Below, in pieces: positions 1-9,687 of a stretch of DNA of 64,000 nucleotides; the stretch's first letter is position 1; each line of letters begins with the position of its first letter. The DNA is taken from assembly GCF_020885975.1 (NCBI RefSeq), contig NZ_AP025183.1:1488001-1552000 (forward strand), given 5' to 3'. The notes beneath the pieces were generated by a model, which ran no database searches, was not told where the DNA came from, and saw only the letters and a list, made by a program, of their open reading frames with translations. A program made the translations under genes and the position numbers. This DNA comes from Flavobacterium ammonificans (GTDB lineage: Bacteria; Bacteroidota; Bacteroidia; Flavobacteriales; Flavobacteriaceae).

Positions 1-97
1 TAATAAAATCCGATTGGCGCCACCATTGGTCATTACCGAAAGCCAAATTCACGAATGTCTCGGAATAATTGAACGTTCGTTGAATGAGTTTAGATAA
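1..97 (+). CDS. Ornithine aminotransferase-like, C-terminal end (partial)
   Basis: The window opens inside an open frame that starts before base 1, reads 31 codons from base 2 and stops with TAA at 95-97. The tail contains KIRLAPPLVITES and then ends in a helix (CLGIIERSLNEF). This resembles the extreme C-terminus of class III PLP aminotransferases, where an 'R-APPL-I' strand carries a substrate or cofactor-side arginine. Ornithine-oxo-acid transaminase is the family member I recall as most similar, but the catalytic lysine lies outside the window. The class is likely; the substrate is inferred. The gene ends in a convergent hairpin facing the PhyH gene. Confidence 0.55.
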   Translation, partial: NKIRLAPPLVITESQIHECLGIIERSLNEFR

Positions 98-102
98 AAA
101 AG

Positions 103-141
103 CAAACCCCAAAAGCGAATTCGTTTTTGAGGTTTGTTTTT
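103..141. terminator. Convergent terminator hairpin
   Basis: The arms CAAACCCCAAAAGCG and CGTTTTTGAGGTTTG pair with GU wobbles around AATT and are followed by a T run. The hairpin sits between the end of the aminotransferase and the end of the minus-strand PhyH gene, so it can serve both. Confidence 0.7.
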
Positions 142-188
142 GAACTTAATTCAGCTTTAAAAAAAACTAAAGGATTGAATAATTAATG

Positions 189-1166
189 TCATTCAACTAA
201 ACCTAATTGGTTTAATAACTGATGTATTTTTGATTTTTTTGTAGGTGGATTGAATTGAGGGCTAGTTTGTAAACGATCATTTAAAATATACTTGTCTGGC
301 CCTGTTTTATAGGAATTAATAATAGTGCCGTTAAACGATTGAACCACTTTTTCTCCAGTTTTAATATCTACTAAATTATTTCTAAGAAATAGTTCATTGG
401 TCACCATATTGGATAACATAGGTGTATAATAAATACAATCTTTGAAATAGTAATGGGTTACCATAGAATATCGAGATGCTTGTTCATTCAATACTTTGGA
501 ACCTCCATGGATAATATTGGAAGACCAAATTAAAACATCCCCTTTTTTTGCATAAAACGGTTTCTTCTCGAATTGGTGCACTTCCACAATTTTTTCAATA
601 AAATCCTCATACTCAATATAATCAGAATAGGCGGTATCTACTGGAGTGGATTTAAAATGGGAAAAATTATATTCAGGTAGGTTTTGTGATTTTGGATAAT
701 AAAAAACTGCTCCGTTTTCTGGGGTGATGTCTTCTAATGCCACCCAAACCCCGCACATGAACTTGGCTGGAATAGAACTAAAGTGAATGGTATCTGAGTG
801 CGCTCTTTGTTGGGAACCTACTCTAAAATTCAAGGTTTGAAAAGGGATAGGCTCACGTTCGTATAGCATTTCCAAAATCGAGGCGATTTCAGTATTACAA
901 GCCACATTTTTGGTGCTTTCTGAATACATCCATAAATCTTGAATTCGGACATGATCTCGTTGATTCTCCATCTTGAATTCAGGATTATACCCTTTGTTAT
1001 CCATATCTGATTTAATTTCATCAATTAATGATTCAGGGATTAAATTAGGAATGACAATAAATCCATTTTCGTTATAATCAATGGCTAATTGTTTATTTTT
1101 TTCTGAGAGATTTTTACTGTCTAATAGTTCTTTAAAAAAAGGCGATTCTACCCAAGGTGTATTCAT
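189..1166 (-). CDS. Phytanoyl-CoA dioxygenase (PhyH) family protein
   Basis: This is a non-heme Fe(II)/2-oxoglutarate-dependent oxygenase of the PhyH superfamily. The iron triad is visible: H123 and D125 in RAHSDTIHF and H220 in IIHGGSKV, followed by an arginine (ASRYS) of the kind that binds 2-oxoglutarate. There is no signal peptide, so it is probably cytoplasmic. The frame can be extended to a TTG at 1208, but the ATG at 1166 gives a natural N-terminus (MNTPWVESPFFKELL) and a 325-residue protein. The substrate cannot be told. Family members hydroxylate lipids, amino acids or natural products. It is a single gene, convergent with the aminotransferase and divergent from dnaK. Confidence 0.8.
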   Translation of the reverse strand: MNTPWVESPFFKELLDSKNLSEKNKQLAIDYNENGFIVIPNLIPESLIDEIKSDMDNKGYNPEFKMENQRDHVRIQDLWMYSESTKNVACNTEIASILEMLYEREPIPFQTLNFRVGSQQRAHSDTIHFSSIPAKFMCGVWVALEDITPENGAVFYYPKSQNLPEYNFSHFKSTPVDTAYSDYIEYEDFIEKIVEVHQFEKKPFYAKKGDVLIWSSNIIHGGSKVLNEQASRYSMVTHYYFKDCIYYTPMLSNMVTNELFLRNNLVDIKTGEKVVQSFNGTIINSYKTGPDKYILNDRLQTSPQFNPPTKKSKIHQLLNQLGLVE

Positions 1167-1494
1167 GATAATGTAATTGTTTATAAGCTTATTGATAATG
1201 GAATTCAATTCAGTTCTATAGTATCCATTGCTAAGTTAAAGGTAAGAAGTAATTACTATTGAACAATTTTTTTTGTTAAAAAATAATAATCACTTTACTA
1301 TTTTTTATTTTTGCAATTGAAACTCCATTCATAATTGTATTTTAATATTTAAATTGTTCCAATTCGTTTTTCTTTTCAATTCTATCAATTTACTATTATA
1401 TCAATTGCTCTATATTTTCAATATTAATAAGTAACGTAAAAAAAACTTTAAAATGTCATCTTGTCAGCCATTTTTACGTCAAACAGACCAAAAA

Positions 1495-1516
1495 CTGACA
1501 ATTTCTATGCTGTCAG
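1495..1516. promoter_or_regulatory. CTGACA-N10-TGTCAG inverted repeat upstream of dnaK
   Basis: Perfect 6-bp arms (1495-1500 and 1511-1516) lie just upstream of the sigma54-like element. Further GTCA units occur at about 1455, 1463 and 1477. It could be an activator-binding site for heat or stress control of dnaK. This is inference from position and symmetry. Confidence 0.5.
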
Positions 1517-1521
1517 GGACT

Positions 1522-1536
1522 TGGCACAAAGATTGA
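1522..1536 (+). promoter_or_regulatory. Sigma54-like -24/-12 promoter of dnaK
   Basis: TGGCAC (1522-1527), five bases, then TTGA (1533-1536) matches the RpoN pattern TGGCAC-N5-TTGC with one mismatch in the -12 element. It lies about 50 bases before the dnaK ATG. I saw no TAnnTTTG element nearby, so this is the best promoter candidate. Confidence 0.5.
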
Positions 1537-1588
1537 CTTGTCGAGTTCGAGTGATTAATGAATATCAAATAAATTAAATATAATCAAA

Positions 1589-3475
1589 ATGGGTAAAATC
1601 ATCGGAATTGATTTAGGTACAACCAACTCTTGTGTTTCTGTAATGGAAGGTAACGAGGCAGTTGTAATACCTAATGCGGAAGGAAAAAGAACAACACCTT
1701 CTATTATCGCTTTTGTTGAAGGCGGAGAAATTAAAGTAGGAGATCCTGCAAAAAGACAAGCGGTAACAAATCCTACCAAAACTATTGCTTCTATTAAACG
1801 TTTCATGGGACAATCTTTCAGCGAAACCACTTCAGAAGCAAAACGTGTTCCTTATTCAGTTGTAAAAGGTGACAACAATACGCCACGTGTGGATATTGAC
1901 GGTCGTTTATACACTGCTCAAGAATTGTCAGCTATGACACTTCAAAAAATGAAAAAAACTGCCGAAGACTATTTAGGTCAAACAGTTACTGAAGCAGTTA
2001 TTACTGTTCCAGCTTATTTTAACGATGCACAACGTCAAGCTACAAAAGAAGCGGGTGAAATCGCTGGTTTGAAAGTAATGCGTATTATCAACGAACCAAC
2101 TGCTGCTGCTTTAGCTTATGGTTTGGATAAAAAAGGTAAAGATCAAAAAATTGCTGTTTACGATTTAGGTGGTGGTACTTTTGATATTTCTATCCTAGAA
2201 TTAGGAGACGGAGTTTTTGAAGTATTGTCTACAAATGGAGATACGCACTTAGGTGGAGATGACTTTGACCAAACAATCATTGACTGGTTGGCAGACGAAT
2301 TTAAAGCAGAAGAAGGAATTGACTTGCGTTTAGACCCAATGTCATTACAACGTATCAAAGAAGCTGCTGAGAAAGCTAAAATTGAGTTGTCATCTTCAGC
2401 TGAAACTGAAATCAACTTACCATATGTTACTGCTACGGCTTCAGGACCTAAACACTTAGTGAAAAAATTAACTAGAGCACAATTCGAAAAATTGTCTGAT
2501 ACTTTAGTAAAACGTTCTATGGAGCCAGTTGCTAAAGCATTAAAAGATGCAGGTTTATCTACATCTGATATTGACGAAGTAATCTTAGTAGGAGGTTCTA
2601 CTCGTATGCCAAGAATTGCTGACGAAGTAGAAAAATTCTTTGGTAAAAAAGCGTCTAAAGGAGTTAATCCTGATGAAGTAGTTGCTATTGGAGCTGCTAT
2701 TCAAGGTGGAGTTTTATCTGGAGATGTAAAAGATGTATTGTTACTTGACGTAACTCCTCTTTCTTTAGGTATCGAAACTATGGGTGGTGTAATGACTACA
2801 TTAATTGAGTCTAACACAACGATTCCAACTAAAAAATCGCAAGTATTCTCTACAGCTGCTGATTCTCAACCATCTGTTGAAATTCACGTATTGCAAGGAG
2901 CTAGAGCAATGGCTGCAGATAACAAAACTATCGGTCGTTTCCATTTAGATGGTATTCCACCAGCACCAAGAGGAGTTCCTCAAATTGAAGTAACTTTTGA
3001 TATTGATGCTAATGGTATCATAAAAGTTTCGGCTACTGATAAAGGAACTGGAAAATCGCACGACATTCGTATCGAAGCTTCTTCTGGATTAACAGCTGAA
3101 GAAATCGAGAAAATGAAAAAAGATGCTGAAGCGAATGCTGAATCTGATAAAATAGCAAGAGAAAAAGCAGAAAAATTGAACGAAGCAGACGGAATGATCT
3201 TCCAAACTGAAAGTCAATTGAAAGAATTGGGTGATAAATTATCTGATGACAACAAAGTGGCTATCGAGTATGCTTTAACTGAATTGAGAATAGCACACCA
3301 ATCTCAAGACATTCCAGCTATTCAAACTGCTTTGGACAACATCAATGCAGCTTGGAAAAAGGCTACTGAAGCGATGTATGCTCAGGGAGAACAAGGTCAA
3401 GCAGATGCACAACCTCAAGGGGATGCGCAATCAGGTGACAATGTAGAAGACGTTGACTTCGAAGAAGTGAAATAA
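1589..3475 (+). CDS. dnaK: Molecular chaperone DnaK (Hsp70)
   Basis: This is a cytoplasmic ATP-dependent chaperone that binds unfolded peptides and works with DnaJ and GrpE. The 628-residue length is normal. The N-terminal ATPase domain has the phosphate-binding loops [16 protein letters not shown] near residue 5 and [15 protein letters not shown] near 195, and the adenosine motif [14 protein letters not shown] near 340. The substrate-binding domain starts after the linker [13 protein letters not shown] at about 390. The helical lid and an acidic tail (EDVDFEEVK) close the protein. dnaJ and grpE are not adjacent, so dnaK is a single-gene unit with its own promoter and a strong terminator. Codon use looks like that of a highly expressed gene. 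Confidence 0.99.
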   Translation: MGKIIGIDLGTTNSCVSVMEGNEAVVIPNAEGKRTTPSIIAFVEGGEIKVGDPAKRQAVTNPTKTIASIKRFMGQSFSETTSEAKRVPYSVVKGDNNTPRVDIDGRLYTAQELSAMTLQKMKKTAEDYLGQTVTEAVITVPAYFNDAQRQATKEAGEIAGLKVMRIINEPTAAALAYGLDKKGKDQKIAVYDLGGGTFDISILELGDGVFEVLSTNGDTHLGGDDFDQTIIDWLADEFKAEEGIDLRLDPMSLQRIKEAAEKAKIELSSSAETEINLPYVTATASGPKHLVKKLTRAQFEKLSDTLVKRSMEPVAKALKDAGLSTSDIDEVILVGGSTRMPRIADEVEKFFGKKASKGVNPDEVVAIGAAIQGGVLSGDVKDVLLLDVTPLSLGIETMGGVMTTLIESNTTIPTKKSQVFSTAADSQPSVEIHVLQGARAMAADNKTIGRFHLDGIPPAPRGVPQIEVTFDIDANGIIKVSATDKGTGKSHDIRIEASSGLTAEEIEKMKKDAEANAESDKIAREKAEKLNEADGMIFQTESQLKELGDKLSDDNKVAIEYALTELRIAHQSQDIPAIQTALDNINAAWKKATEAMYAQGEQGQADAQPQGDAQSGDNVEDVDFEEVK

Positions 3476-3494
3476 TAATTTCATTTATATCAAC

Positions 3495-3527
3495 AAAAAA
3501 CCGAGCTAGAAATAGCTCGGTTTTTTT
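3495..3527. terminator. dnaK terminator
   Basis: Stem CCGAGCTA / TAGCTCGG with a GAAA loop (3501-3520), flanked by A and T runs, so it works in both directions. It lies between dnaK and the convergent protease gene. Confidence 0.9.
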
Positions 3528-3563
3528 ATAGTATTCTATCCGACTCTTACAAGTCGAATTGTA

Positions 3564-6125
3564 TTATTTAGGATCTAATGCATTCTCAATTCGAGCTGCT
3601 AAATCTAATAAGTGTAACTTACTTAATCTATCAGTTGAACGAGCCGCAGCTGCTTTTACACTAGCTTTTAATCCTACTAATTGTCCTCTAGCGATAGAAG
3701 GTAAATCAGTTTGATTCAAATTAACTGTTCTTGTATTGAAACCATAAGTCACTCCAACAGGTACTGAACGAACAGTTGCATTTCCTGGTTTTAATAATCC
3801 AGTTACTTTATCGATAAATACTTTTTGAAGATTTCTTCTGTGTATATCGATAGGTGTATTGGATTTTAATTCAGCAAAAATTCCGTTGCGAACATCTGTC
3901 ATTAATTCATCTACTGTGTAGTTGTTTTTGTTGATAGAAGAACCTTCAAACAAACGAACCATTCTGTCTCCAGCCAATAAATTACTCAATGTAGATTCTT
4001 GCATCGCTTTGATTGCCTCTACGCCATTATCTGGATTGATTTTAGCTAAAACGCTTTGATTCATTAACCATTTTGGCGTAGCAAATAATTGGCTATTTAA
4101 AAAACTAACAGCTTCTTTTTGGATACTTCTTGGGACTACTTCAAATTGATTTCCACCCATATCGTAGGTTTTTGGTGTATCATAAATACCACCAACATTT
4201 TTGGTTACGTGTCCTAAATAACGTCTGAATTGACCCGTTAGTGCTGAATATAATTCATCTAATTCAGCATAACTTTCTCCTTTTTCAGCACTCCATTCTA
4301 CTAATTTAGGAAGAATACGTTGTAAGTTTTTAATTCCGTAAGCCGATGCTTTCATAGCATTGTCTCCAATATCTTCAGTCTGATATCTTGGATCATACGG
4401 ACTGGTTTCTGTTCCAAACCAAAGACGACGATTTTTGTAAGCTTCTTTGGTCATCTCGTTCAGAATCGCTTTCTCTTCTTTGTCAGTTTTGGCATCATCA
4501 AAATAAGAATACCCCCATTTGATTGCCCATTTGTCATAATCCCCAATTTTTGGGAACAAATGTTTTACACCGTCTTCAGGTTGTGCCACATAATTGAAAC
4601 GAGCATAGTCCATGATAGAAGAAGTATGTCCGTTTTTCTCTTGGAAGGCAGGATCTCTCAATTTCTCCACAGGAGTAGCTGAACTAGCTCCCATATTATG
4701 ACGCAATCCTAAAGTATGACCTACTTCATGAGAAGATACAAAACGAATTAATTCGCCCATTAAATTGTCATCAAATTGTTTTTTTCTAGCAGCAGGATCT
4801 ACAGCAGCCGTTTGTATTAAGTACCAATTGCGCAACAAACTCATAATGTTGTGGTACCAACCAATGTGACTTTCTAAAATCTCACCTGTTCTTGGATCGT
4901 GAACGTTTGGTCCGTATGCATTTTGGATTTCAGCAGCAAAATAACGCAATACTGAAAAACGAGCGTCTTCCAAACTCATTGTTGGATCATTTTCTGGCCA
5001 ATATTCTCCACGAATGGCATTTTTCCACCCTGCATGTTCAAAAGCTACTTGCCAATCGTCAATACCTTGTTTGATGTATTTTTTCCATTTGTCTGGTGTT
5101 GCAGGGTCAATGTAATATACAATAGGCTTAGCTGGTTCGATCAATTCACCTCTTTTTTGCTTTGCAGCATCTTCTTTTGATTTTGGTTCTAAACGCCATC
5201 TTACAGCAAAAACCTCTGTGTCAGATTTGTGTGATTCTTCTTCAAAAACACCATATTGATTAGCAAAATAACCTACACGCGCATCAAATGTTCTTTTGCG
5301 CATCGGATTTTTTGGTAAAGCAATCATCGATGTATTCAATTCCACAGTTAAAAATCCTGAATCCAATCCTGCAGGTAAATTAGTGCCAATTTTTGGCGTA
5401 GGATTTAATGATAATAAAGCTGGAACAGTAGAATAGGTTTTTACCGTTCTAATTTCAGTATTGATAGGGAAACTGCTTATTTTTTGAATAAATGATTTTT
5501 CCTTTTGAAACGCCTGAATACTCAATGTTTGTTTTTTTACAGGATCCAGTGAAAATGTTTGTACATCCGCATCAAAGGTTGGTGTCATGTCAATAACATA
5601 AGCTACTTCTTTGCCATCCTTGTCCTTCTTGATTGCTAGAATATCATAGTTACCAATAATTGGATTCGCTGAAGAGTTTTTTACAGCTTGAGCCAATGGC
5701 TTATCCCCATCTGGAGACATGATAACATAACTGATAGATCGCAATAACATCGTGTTGTTCAATCCTTTTTCAAATTGAATCACTTGTCGGTTAACTTCTT
5801 CACCACCAAAAATTCCACCTCCAGCAGGAGTTTTAGAAAATCGGGTAATGGTCATGATTTCAGTATCTAATAGTGTTGCTGGAATTTCAAAAAGGTATTT
5901 AGCATCCATTTTATGAATATCTATCAATCCTTTTTGTGTAACCGCTGTGGTATCAATTACTTTATTGTAGGGTTTAGGACCTTTTTTCGCATCAGGTTTT
6001 GGGGTCTCTGAAGCTGTAACAGCAGGTTTTGCTGCATCTTTCTTTTTTTTGTTTTGGCCTATAGCTCCTTGGCTAAAACACAAAAACAAACTTGCTAAAA
6101 TTAAACTTGATTTAAGTTGTACCAT
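3564..6125 (-). CDS. Secreted zinc-dependent metalloprotease (DUF5117/DUF5118/DUF4953 type)
   Basis: A large secreted metallopeptidase of a type common in Bacteroidota. The signal peptide is residues 1 to about 23 (MVQLKSSLILASLFLCFSQG), followed by a lysine/proline-rich linker. The active site HEVGHTLGLRHN starting at H466 is the metzincin pattern HExxHxxGxxH. A methionine follows in SSIMDYARFNY, consistent with a Met-turn. The upstream half (DUF5118 and DUF5117 regions) is probably beta-rich, and the C-terminal half belongs to DUF4953. The 853 residues fit the family. The natural substrate is unknown; the enzyme is expected in the periplasm or at the cell surface. It is a single gene convergent with dnaK. 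Confidence 0.85.
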   Translation of the reverse strand: MVQLKSSLILASLFLCFSQGAIGQNKKKKDAAKPAVTASETPKPDAKKGPKPYNKVIDTTAVTQKGLIDIHKMDAKYLFEIPATLLDTEIMTITRFSKTPAGGGIFGGEEVNRQVIQFEKGLNNTMLLRSISYVIMSPDGDKPLAQAVKNSSANPIIGNYDILAIKKDKDGKEVAYVIDMTPTFDADVQTFSLDPVKKQTLSIQAFQKEKSFIQKISSFPINTEIRTVKTYSTVPALLSLNPTPKIGTNLPAGLDSGFLTVELNTSMIALPKNPMRKRTFDARVGYFANQYGVFEEESHKSDTEVFAVRWRLEPKSKEDAAKQKRGELIEPAKPIVYYIDPATPDKWKKYIKQGIDDWQVAFEHAGWKNAIRGEYWPENDPTMSLEDARFSVLRYFAAEIQNAYGPNVHDPRTGEILESHIGWYHNIMSLLRNWYLIQTAAVDPAARKKQFDDNLMGELIRFVSSHEVGHTLGLRHNMGASSATPVEKLRDPAFQEKNGHTSSIMDYARFNYVAQPEDGVKHLFPKIGDYDKWAIKWGYSYFDDAKTDKEEKAILNEMTKEAYKNRRLWFGTETSPYDPRYQTEDIGDNAMKASAYGIKNLQRILPKLVEWSAEKGESYAELDELYSALTGQFRRYLGHVTKNVGGIYDTPKTYDMGGNQFEVVPRSIQKEAVSFLNSQLFATPKWLMNQSVLAKINPDNGVEAIKAMQESTLSNLLAGDRMVRLFEGSSINKNNYTVDELMTDVRNGIFAELKSNTPIDIHRRNLQKVFIDKVTGLLKPGNATVRSVPVGVTYGFNTRTVNLNQTDLPSIARGQLVGLKASVKAAAARSTDRLSKLHLLDLAARIENALDPK

Positions 6126-6357
6126 TTCATTCCTCTTTTTAATTAATAATTGTTAGTATAGAATAAGGCAATAGTTTTCGTTTAGGAAACGAAAATCAAA
6201 TCTATACATATTAATTTATATACAAATGCGAATTTTATTTTTTTTAAATTCAACAACTACTTTTTCTTTTATCTTTATACTAAATTGAATTAACTGGAAA
6301 AGTAATCTTCTCTCCATTTATTGCCGAGACGGATTTTCAAGTTTTTATTTTTAGTTT

Positions 6358-7434
6358 ATGCAAATGAGAAAAATAGTTTATAAGAAGGGTAGAAAAGTAC
6401 AACCCTTGCATTTTGAGTATACTGGTATACATAAGAATAACGATTCAGAAATGCAATTGTTTGTTTATAATGATACTGATTTGACAGAATATGAAAAAAT
6501 TGAAGTGGCTGATTTTGATCAATCTTTAATACGTCAAAAAACGAACTGGATAAATATTCACGGTTTGAACAATATTGAATTACTTCAATCAGTAGGTAAT
6601 TATTTTGAAATAGATACCTATATGTTGGCCGATATTTTAAATACTACCAAAAGAACTAAATTAGAAGAACAACAAGATGTCTTGTTTTTTAATATTAAAT
6701 CGCTTTTACCGAAAGACAATTCAGATAATATTCAAACGGAACAAATCAGTTTTTTAATTAAAGAAGGAGTTTTAATTTCCTTCCAAGAAAAACGAAGTGA
6801 TTTTTTTACTCATATTAGAGAACGAATTCGATCTCATTCTGGAATTGTGAGAACTAAAAAAGCCGATTTTTTATTGTACGTTTTGTTAGATGCAATTATG
6901 GAAAACTTCTACATTACTTTAGAACATGAGGAACATAAAGTAGAAGAATTGATTAATTTATCCAAGAATAGTGATAATCCTATCATTTTAGAACGAATTG
7001 AAAAACATCGTGATAATTATAATTTCTTAAAACGTTCCATCATTCCTTTACGTGATTCATTGTATGACATTAAAACCATTAAAGACGACAATGTGTTTAA
7101 TTTAATTGAAAACGATAATTTTAGTTTTTTTTCAAGATTATACCAAAAAAGTTTGGAATTATTGGAACAAATTGAATCGGATAGGATTGCTTTAGATAGC
7201 GCTTCTAATTTCTTTTTTTCGGCTCAAACTCAAAAAATGAATGAGATTATGAAAACTCTAACGATAGTGTCTTCCATTTTTATTCCGCTTACGTTTATTG
7301 CAGGTGTATATGGAATGAATTTTCAGAATATGCCTGAATTGAAATATCCTTATGGTTATCATACTGTTATAGGAGGTATGGTTTTCTTAGGAATCGCTAT
7401 GGTGATTTATTTCAAAAAAAGAAGGTGGTTTTGA
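6358..7434 (+). CDS. corA: CorA family magnesium/cobalt transporter
   Basis: An inner-membrane divalent cation channel of the CorA/MIT family, 358 residues. A long cytoplasmic domain (1 to about 295), including a charged helix that forms the stalk, precedes two C-terminal membrane segments: TLTIVSSIFIPLTFIAGVYG and a stretch near 333-350. The signature GMN loop (VYGMNFQNMPELKYPYGY) connects them, and the protein ends in the usual basic tail (FKKRRWF). Magnesium is the usual substrate; cobalt or nickel cannot be excluded. ATG at 6358 is followed three codons later by another basic stretch, so the exact start is slightly uncertain. Confidence 0.95.
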   Translation: MQMRKIVYKKGRKVQPLHFEYTGIHKNNDSEMQLFVYNDTDLTEYEKIEVADFDQSLIRQKTNWINIHGLNNIELLQSVGNYFEIDTYMLADILNTTKRTKLEEQQDVLFFNIKSLLPKDNSDNIQTEQISFLIKEGVLISFQEKRSDFFTHIRERIRSHSGIVRTKKADFLLYVLLDAIMENFYITLEHEEHKVEELINLSKNSDNPIILERIEKHRDNYNFLKRSIIPLRDSLYDIKTIKDDNVFNLIENDNFSFFSRLYQKSLELLEQIESDRIALDSASNFFFSAQTQKMNEIMKTLTIVSSIFIPLTFIAGVYGMNFQNMPELKYPYGYHTVIGGMVFLGIAMVIYFKKRRWF

Positions 7435-7487
7435 TTGTATAATGTAAGTAAAAATTCAAGTATATTCGCATTCTTAAATTTAGTATA

Positions 7488-9584
7488 ATGAAACATTTAT
7501 TTTCTCTTTTTGCCTTGTTTACTTTTGGATTTACACAAGCGCAAACAGTCAATTCTCCTTCTGGAAAAATCGCTTTAACATTTACATTATCTTCAACTGG
7601 ACAGCCAACTTATGCAGTCAATTATAAGGCAAAAACAGTGGTAACGACAAGTAATTTAGGAATTAAACTAAAGGACAAACCTGGATTGGATGCCAATTTT
7701 GAAATCCAATCTTCAAAGAATAGCACATTCAATGAATCGTGGAATCCCGTTTTAGGTGAACAAGCTTCGATTGTAAATCACTATAATGAACTAGTTGTTA
7801 GTTTAGTTCAAAAAGGAACGAATATAAAACTGAATCTAGTGTTTAGAGCGTTTGATGAAGGAGTTGCTTTACGATATGATTTCCCAAAGCAAAAAGAGCT
7901 AAATTATTTTATTATTTCGGATGAATTGACAGAATTCAATTTGAACGAAAACAATAAAGTATTCTGGTTACCAGGCGATTTTGATAGCAATGAATACGAA
8001 TACAACGAAACCCAATTTTCTGAAATTGACAATTCAAAAATCAATATGAACAATGGAATTGGAGTGAAGTCCATTCCTGGAAAATATACTATTCAAACGC
8101 CTTTGATGATGAAGTCTCCATCCGGTTTGTATGTAAATATTTTTGAAGCGGCAGTTATTAATTATCCAGTGATGCACTTAAAAGCAGATGTGACGAATTA
8201 TAAACTGAAATCAGAATTAGTGCCAAATGCTATTGGAGACAAAGCCTATTTGCAAACACCTTGCGTGACGCCTTGGAGAACGATTATGATTAGTGATGAT
8301 GCTCGTGATATCGTGGGGTCTAAAATGATTTTGAATTTGAATGAGCCTTCGAAAATAGAAGATACTTCGTGGATAAAACCAATGAAATATGTTGGAATTT
8401 GGTGGGAAATGCACGTAGGAAATTCGACTTGGGATTATGCAGGTTCTCAAAATGCAACTAATTTCGGAACCGAATTGAAGAAATCCGTGGGACACGGAGC
8501 GACTACTGAGAACACCAAGCGTTATATTGATTTTGCTGCAAAACATGGTTTTGATGGCGTTTTAGTAGAAGGTTGGAACGAAGGTTGGGAAGACTGGTCG
8601 GGCAATTGGAAAGAAGAAGTATTTGACTTTGTTACTCCTTATCCTGATTTTGATATTGCTGGAATTTCGGCCTACGCCAAAGCGAAGAATGTAAAAATGA
8701 TTATGCACCACGAAACTTCGGGATCGGTGGCGAATTATGAAAGACGTTTGGATCGTGCATTTGAAAACATGGTGAAATACAATTATCCTGCTGTGAAAAC
8801 AGGCTATGTTGGGAAGATTATTCCGCGTGGAGAAATGCACGATGGACAAACCATGGTGAATCATTTTGCACATGTAGTTAAACGTGCTGCTGATTATAAA
8901 TTGATGGTCAATTCTCATGAATCCTCTCATCCGACAGGTCTTGGAAGAACGTATCCTAATTACGTGGCTGCAGAGGCTGCTCGTGGTAACGAGTTCAACG
9001 CTTGGAGTATTGGTAATCCGCCAATGCACGAAACTATTTTGCCTTTTACTCGTCAGTTAGGCGGACCAATGGATTACACACCAGGAATTTTTGAAATAAA
9101 AATGAGTTATTACGACAAAAATAAAACGGAGCAAGTGCATACTACTTTGGCAAAACAATTGGCTTTGTATGTGACAATGTATTCTCCAATTCAAATGGCA
9201 GCTGACTTACCTGAAAATTATGAGAAATATTCGGACGCTTTTCAGTTTATTAAAGATGTTGCCGTAGATTGGGACGAAACTAAGTATTTAGAAGCTGAAC
9301 CTGGCGATTATTTAACTGTTGCAAGAAAAACAAAAGGAAAACAATCTTGGTTTTTAGGCGCTATTACAGATGAAAATGCAAGAAAAACTCAAATCAAATT
9401 GGACTTTTTAACCAAAGGGAAAAAATACAAAGCGACGATTTATGAAGATGCAAAAGGCGCTGATTGGAAAAACAATCCAAAAGCCTATAAAATTCGTTCA
9501 ATAGAAGTTTCGAATGCTTCAAAAATACAATTGAATTTAGCACCTGGCGGAGGAACCGCTATTAGTTTTGAGCCAATTCAATAA
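7488..9584 (+). CDS. Glycoside hydrolase family 97 (SusB-like alpha-glycosidase)
   Basis: A periplasmic glycosidase acting on alpha-linked oligosaccharides, of the family that includes Bacteroides SusB. The signal peptide is about 1-18 (MKHLFSLFALFTFGFTQA). Three parts follow: an N-terminal beta-sandwich, a central TIM barrel and a C-terminal beta domain. Acidic sites are visible in VEGWNEGW (near residue 360), HHETS (E409) and NSHESSHPTGLGRTYPN (E478). The HHE and SHE glutamates agree with the calcium-dependent inverting SusB group rather than the retaining alpha-galactosidase group, though this was judged by eye. The 698 residues are typical. No susC/susD pair is adjacent, so this is a stand-alone copy rather than part of a utilization locus. 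Confidence 0.93.
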   Translation: MKHLFSLFALFTFGFTQAQTVNSPSGKIALTFTLSSTGQPTYAVNYKAKTVVTTSNLGIKLKDKPGLDANFEIQSSKNSTFNESWNPVLGEQASIVNHYNELVVSLVQKGTNIKLNLVFRAFDEGVALRYDFPKQKELNYFIISDELTEFNLNENNKVFWLPGDFDSNEYEYNETQFSEIDNSKINMNNGIGVKSIPGKYTIQTPLMMKSPSGLYVNIFEAAVINYPVMHLKADVTNYKLKSELVPNAIGDKAYLQTPCVTPWRTIMISDDARDIVGSKMILNLNEPSKIEDTSWIKPMKYVGIWWEMHVGNSTWDYAGSQNATNFGTELKKSVGHGATTENTKRYIDFAAKHGFDGVLVEGWNEGWEDWSGNWKEEVFDFVTPYPDFDIAGISAYAKAKNVKMIMHHETSGSVANYERRLDRAFENMVKYNYPAVKTGYVGKIIPRGEMHDGQTMVNHFAHVVKRAADYKLMVNSHESSHPTGLGRTYPNYVAAEAARGNEFNAWSIGNPPMHETILPFTRQLGGPMDYTPGIFEIKMSYYDKNKTEQVHTTLAKQLALYVTMYSPIQMAADLPENYEKYSDAFQFIKDVAVDWDETKYLEAEPGDYLTVARKTKGKQSWFLGAITDENARKTQIKLDFLTKGKKYKATIYEDAKGADWKNNPKAYKIRSIEVSNASKIQLNLAPGGGTAISFEPIQ

Positions 9585-9590
9585 AATTTA

Positions 9591-9622
9591 AAACCTGCTT
9601 TCTGAATAAGCAGGTTTTTTTA
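9591..9622 (+). terminator. GH97 gene terminator
   Basis: Stem AAACCTGCTT / AAGCAGGTTT with a 7-base loop and T run, directly after the stop codon. Confidence 0.9.
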
Positions 9623-9687
9623 TACCCTTTGTTTAACCAAGTTTAAAAAAGAATTCCGAAATTGCCCAATCAATAAATCAATTCAAA

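Larger units (their letters stand above)
1167..1588. other. Divergent intergenic region, PhyH / dnaK
   Basis: About 420 bases of very AT-rich DNA without a credible gene. The dnaK-proximal 150 bases hold several GTCA/TGAC half-sites, a CTGACA-N10-TGTCAG inverted repeat and a sigma54-like promoter (listed separately). On the minus strand, near 1229-1260, TTG-N19-TACCTTTA is a one-mismatch Bacteroidota promoter that could serve the PhyH gene. Confidence 0.6.

Noticed and set aside
8217..9029. Long minus-strand frames inside the GH97 gene
   Set aside because: They are antisense to a well-supported enzyme and show no family motif or promoter.
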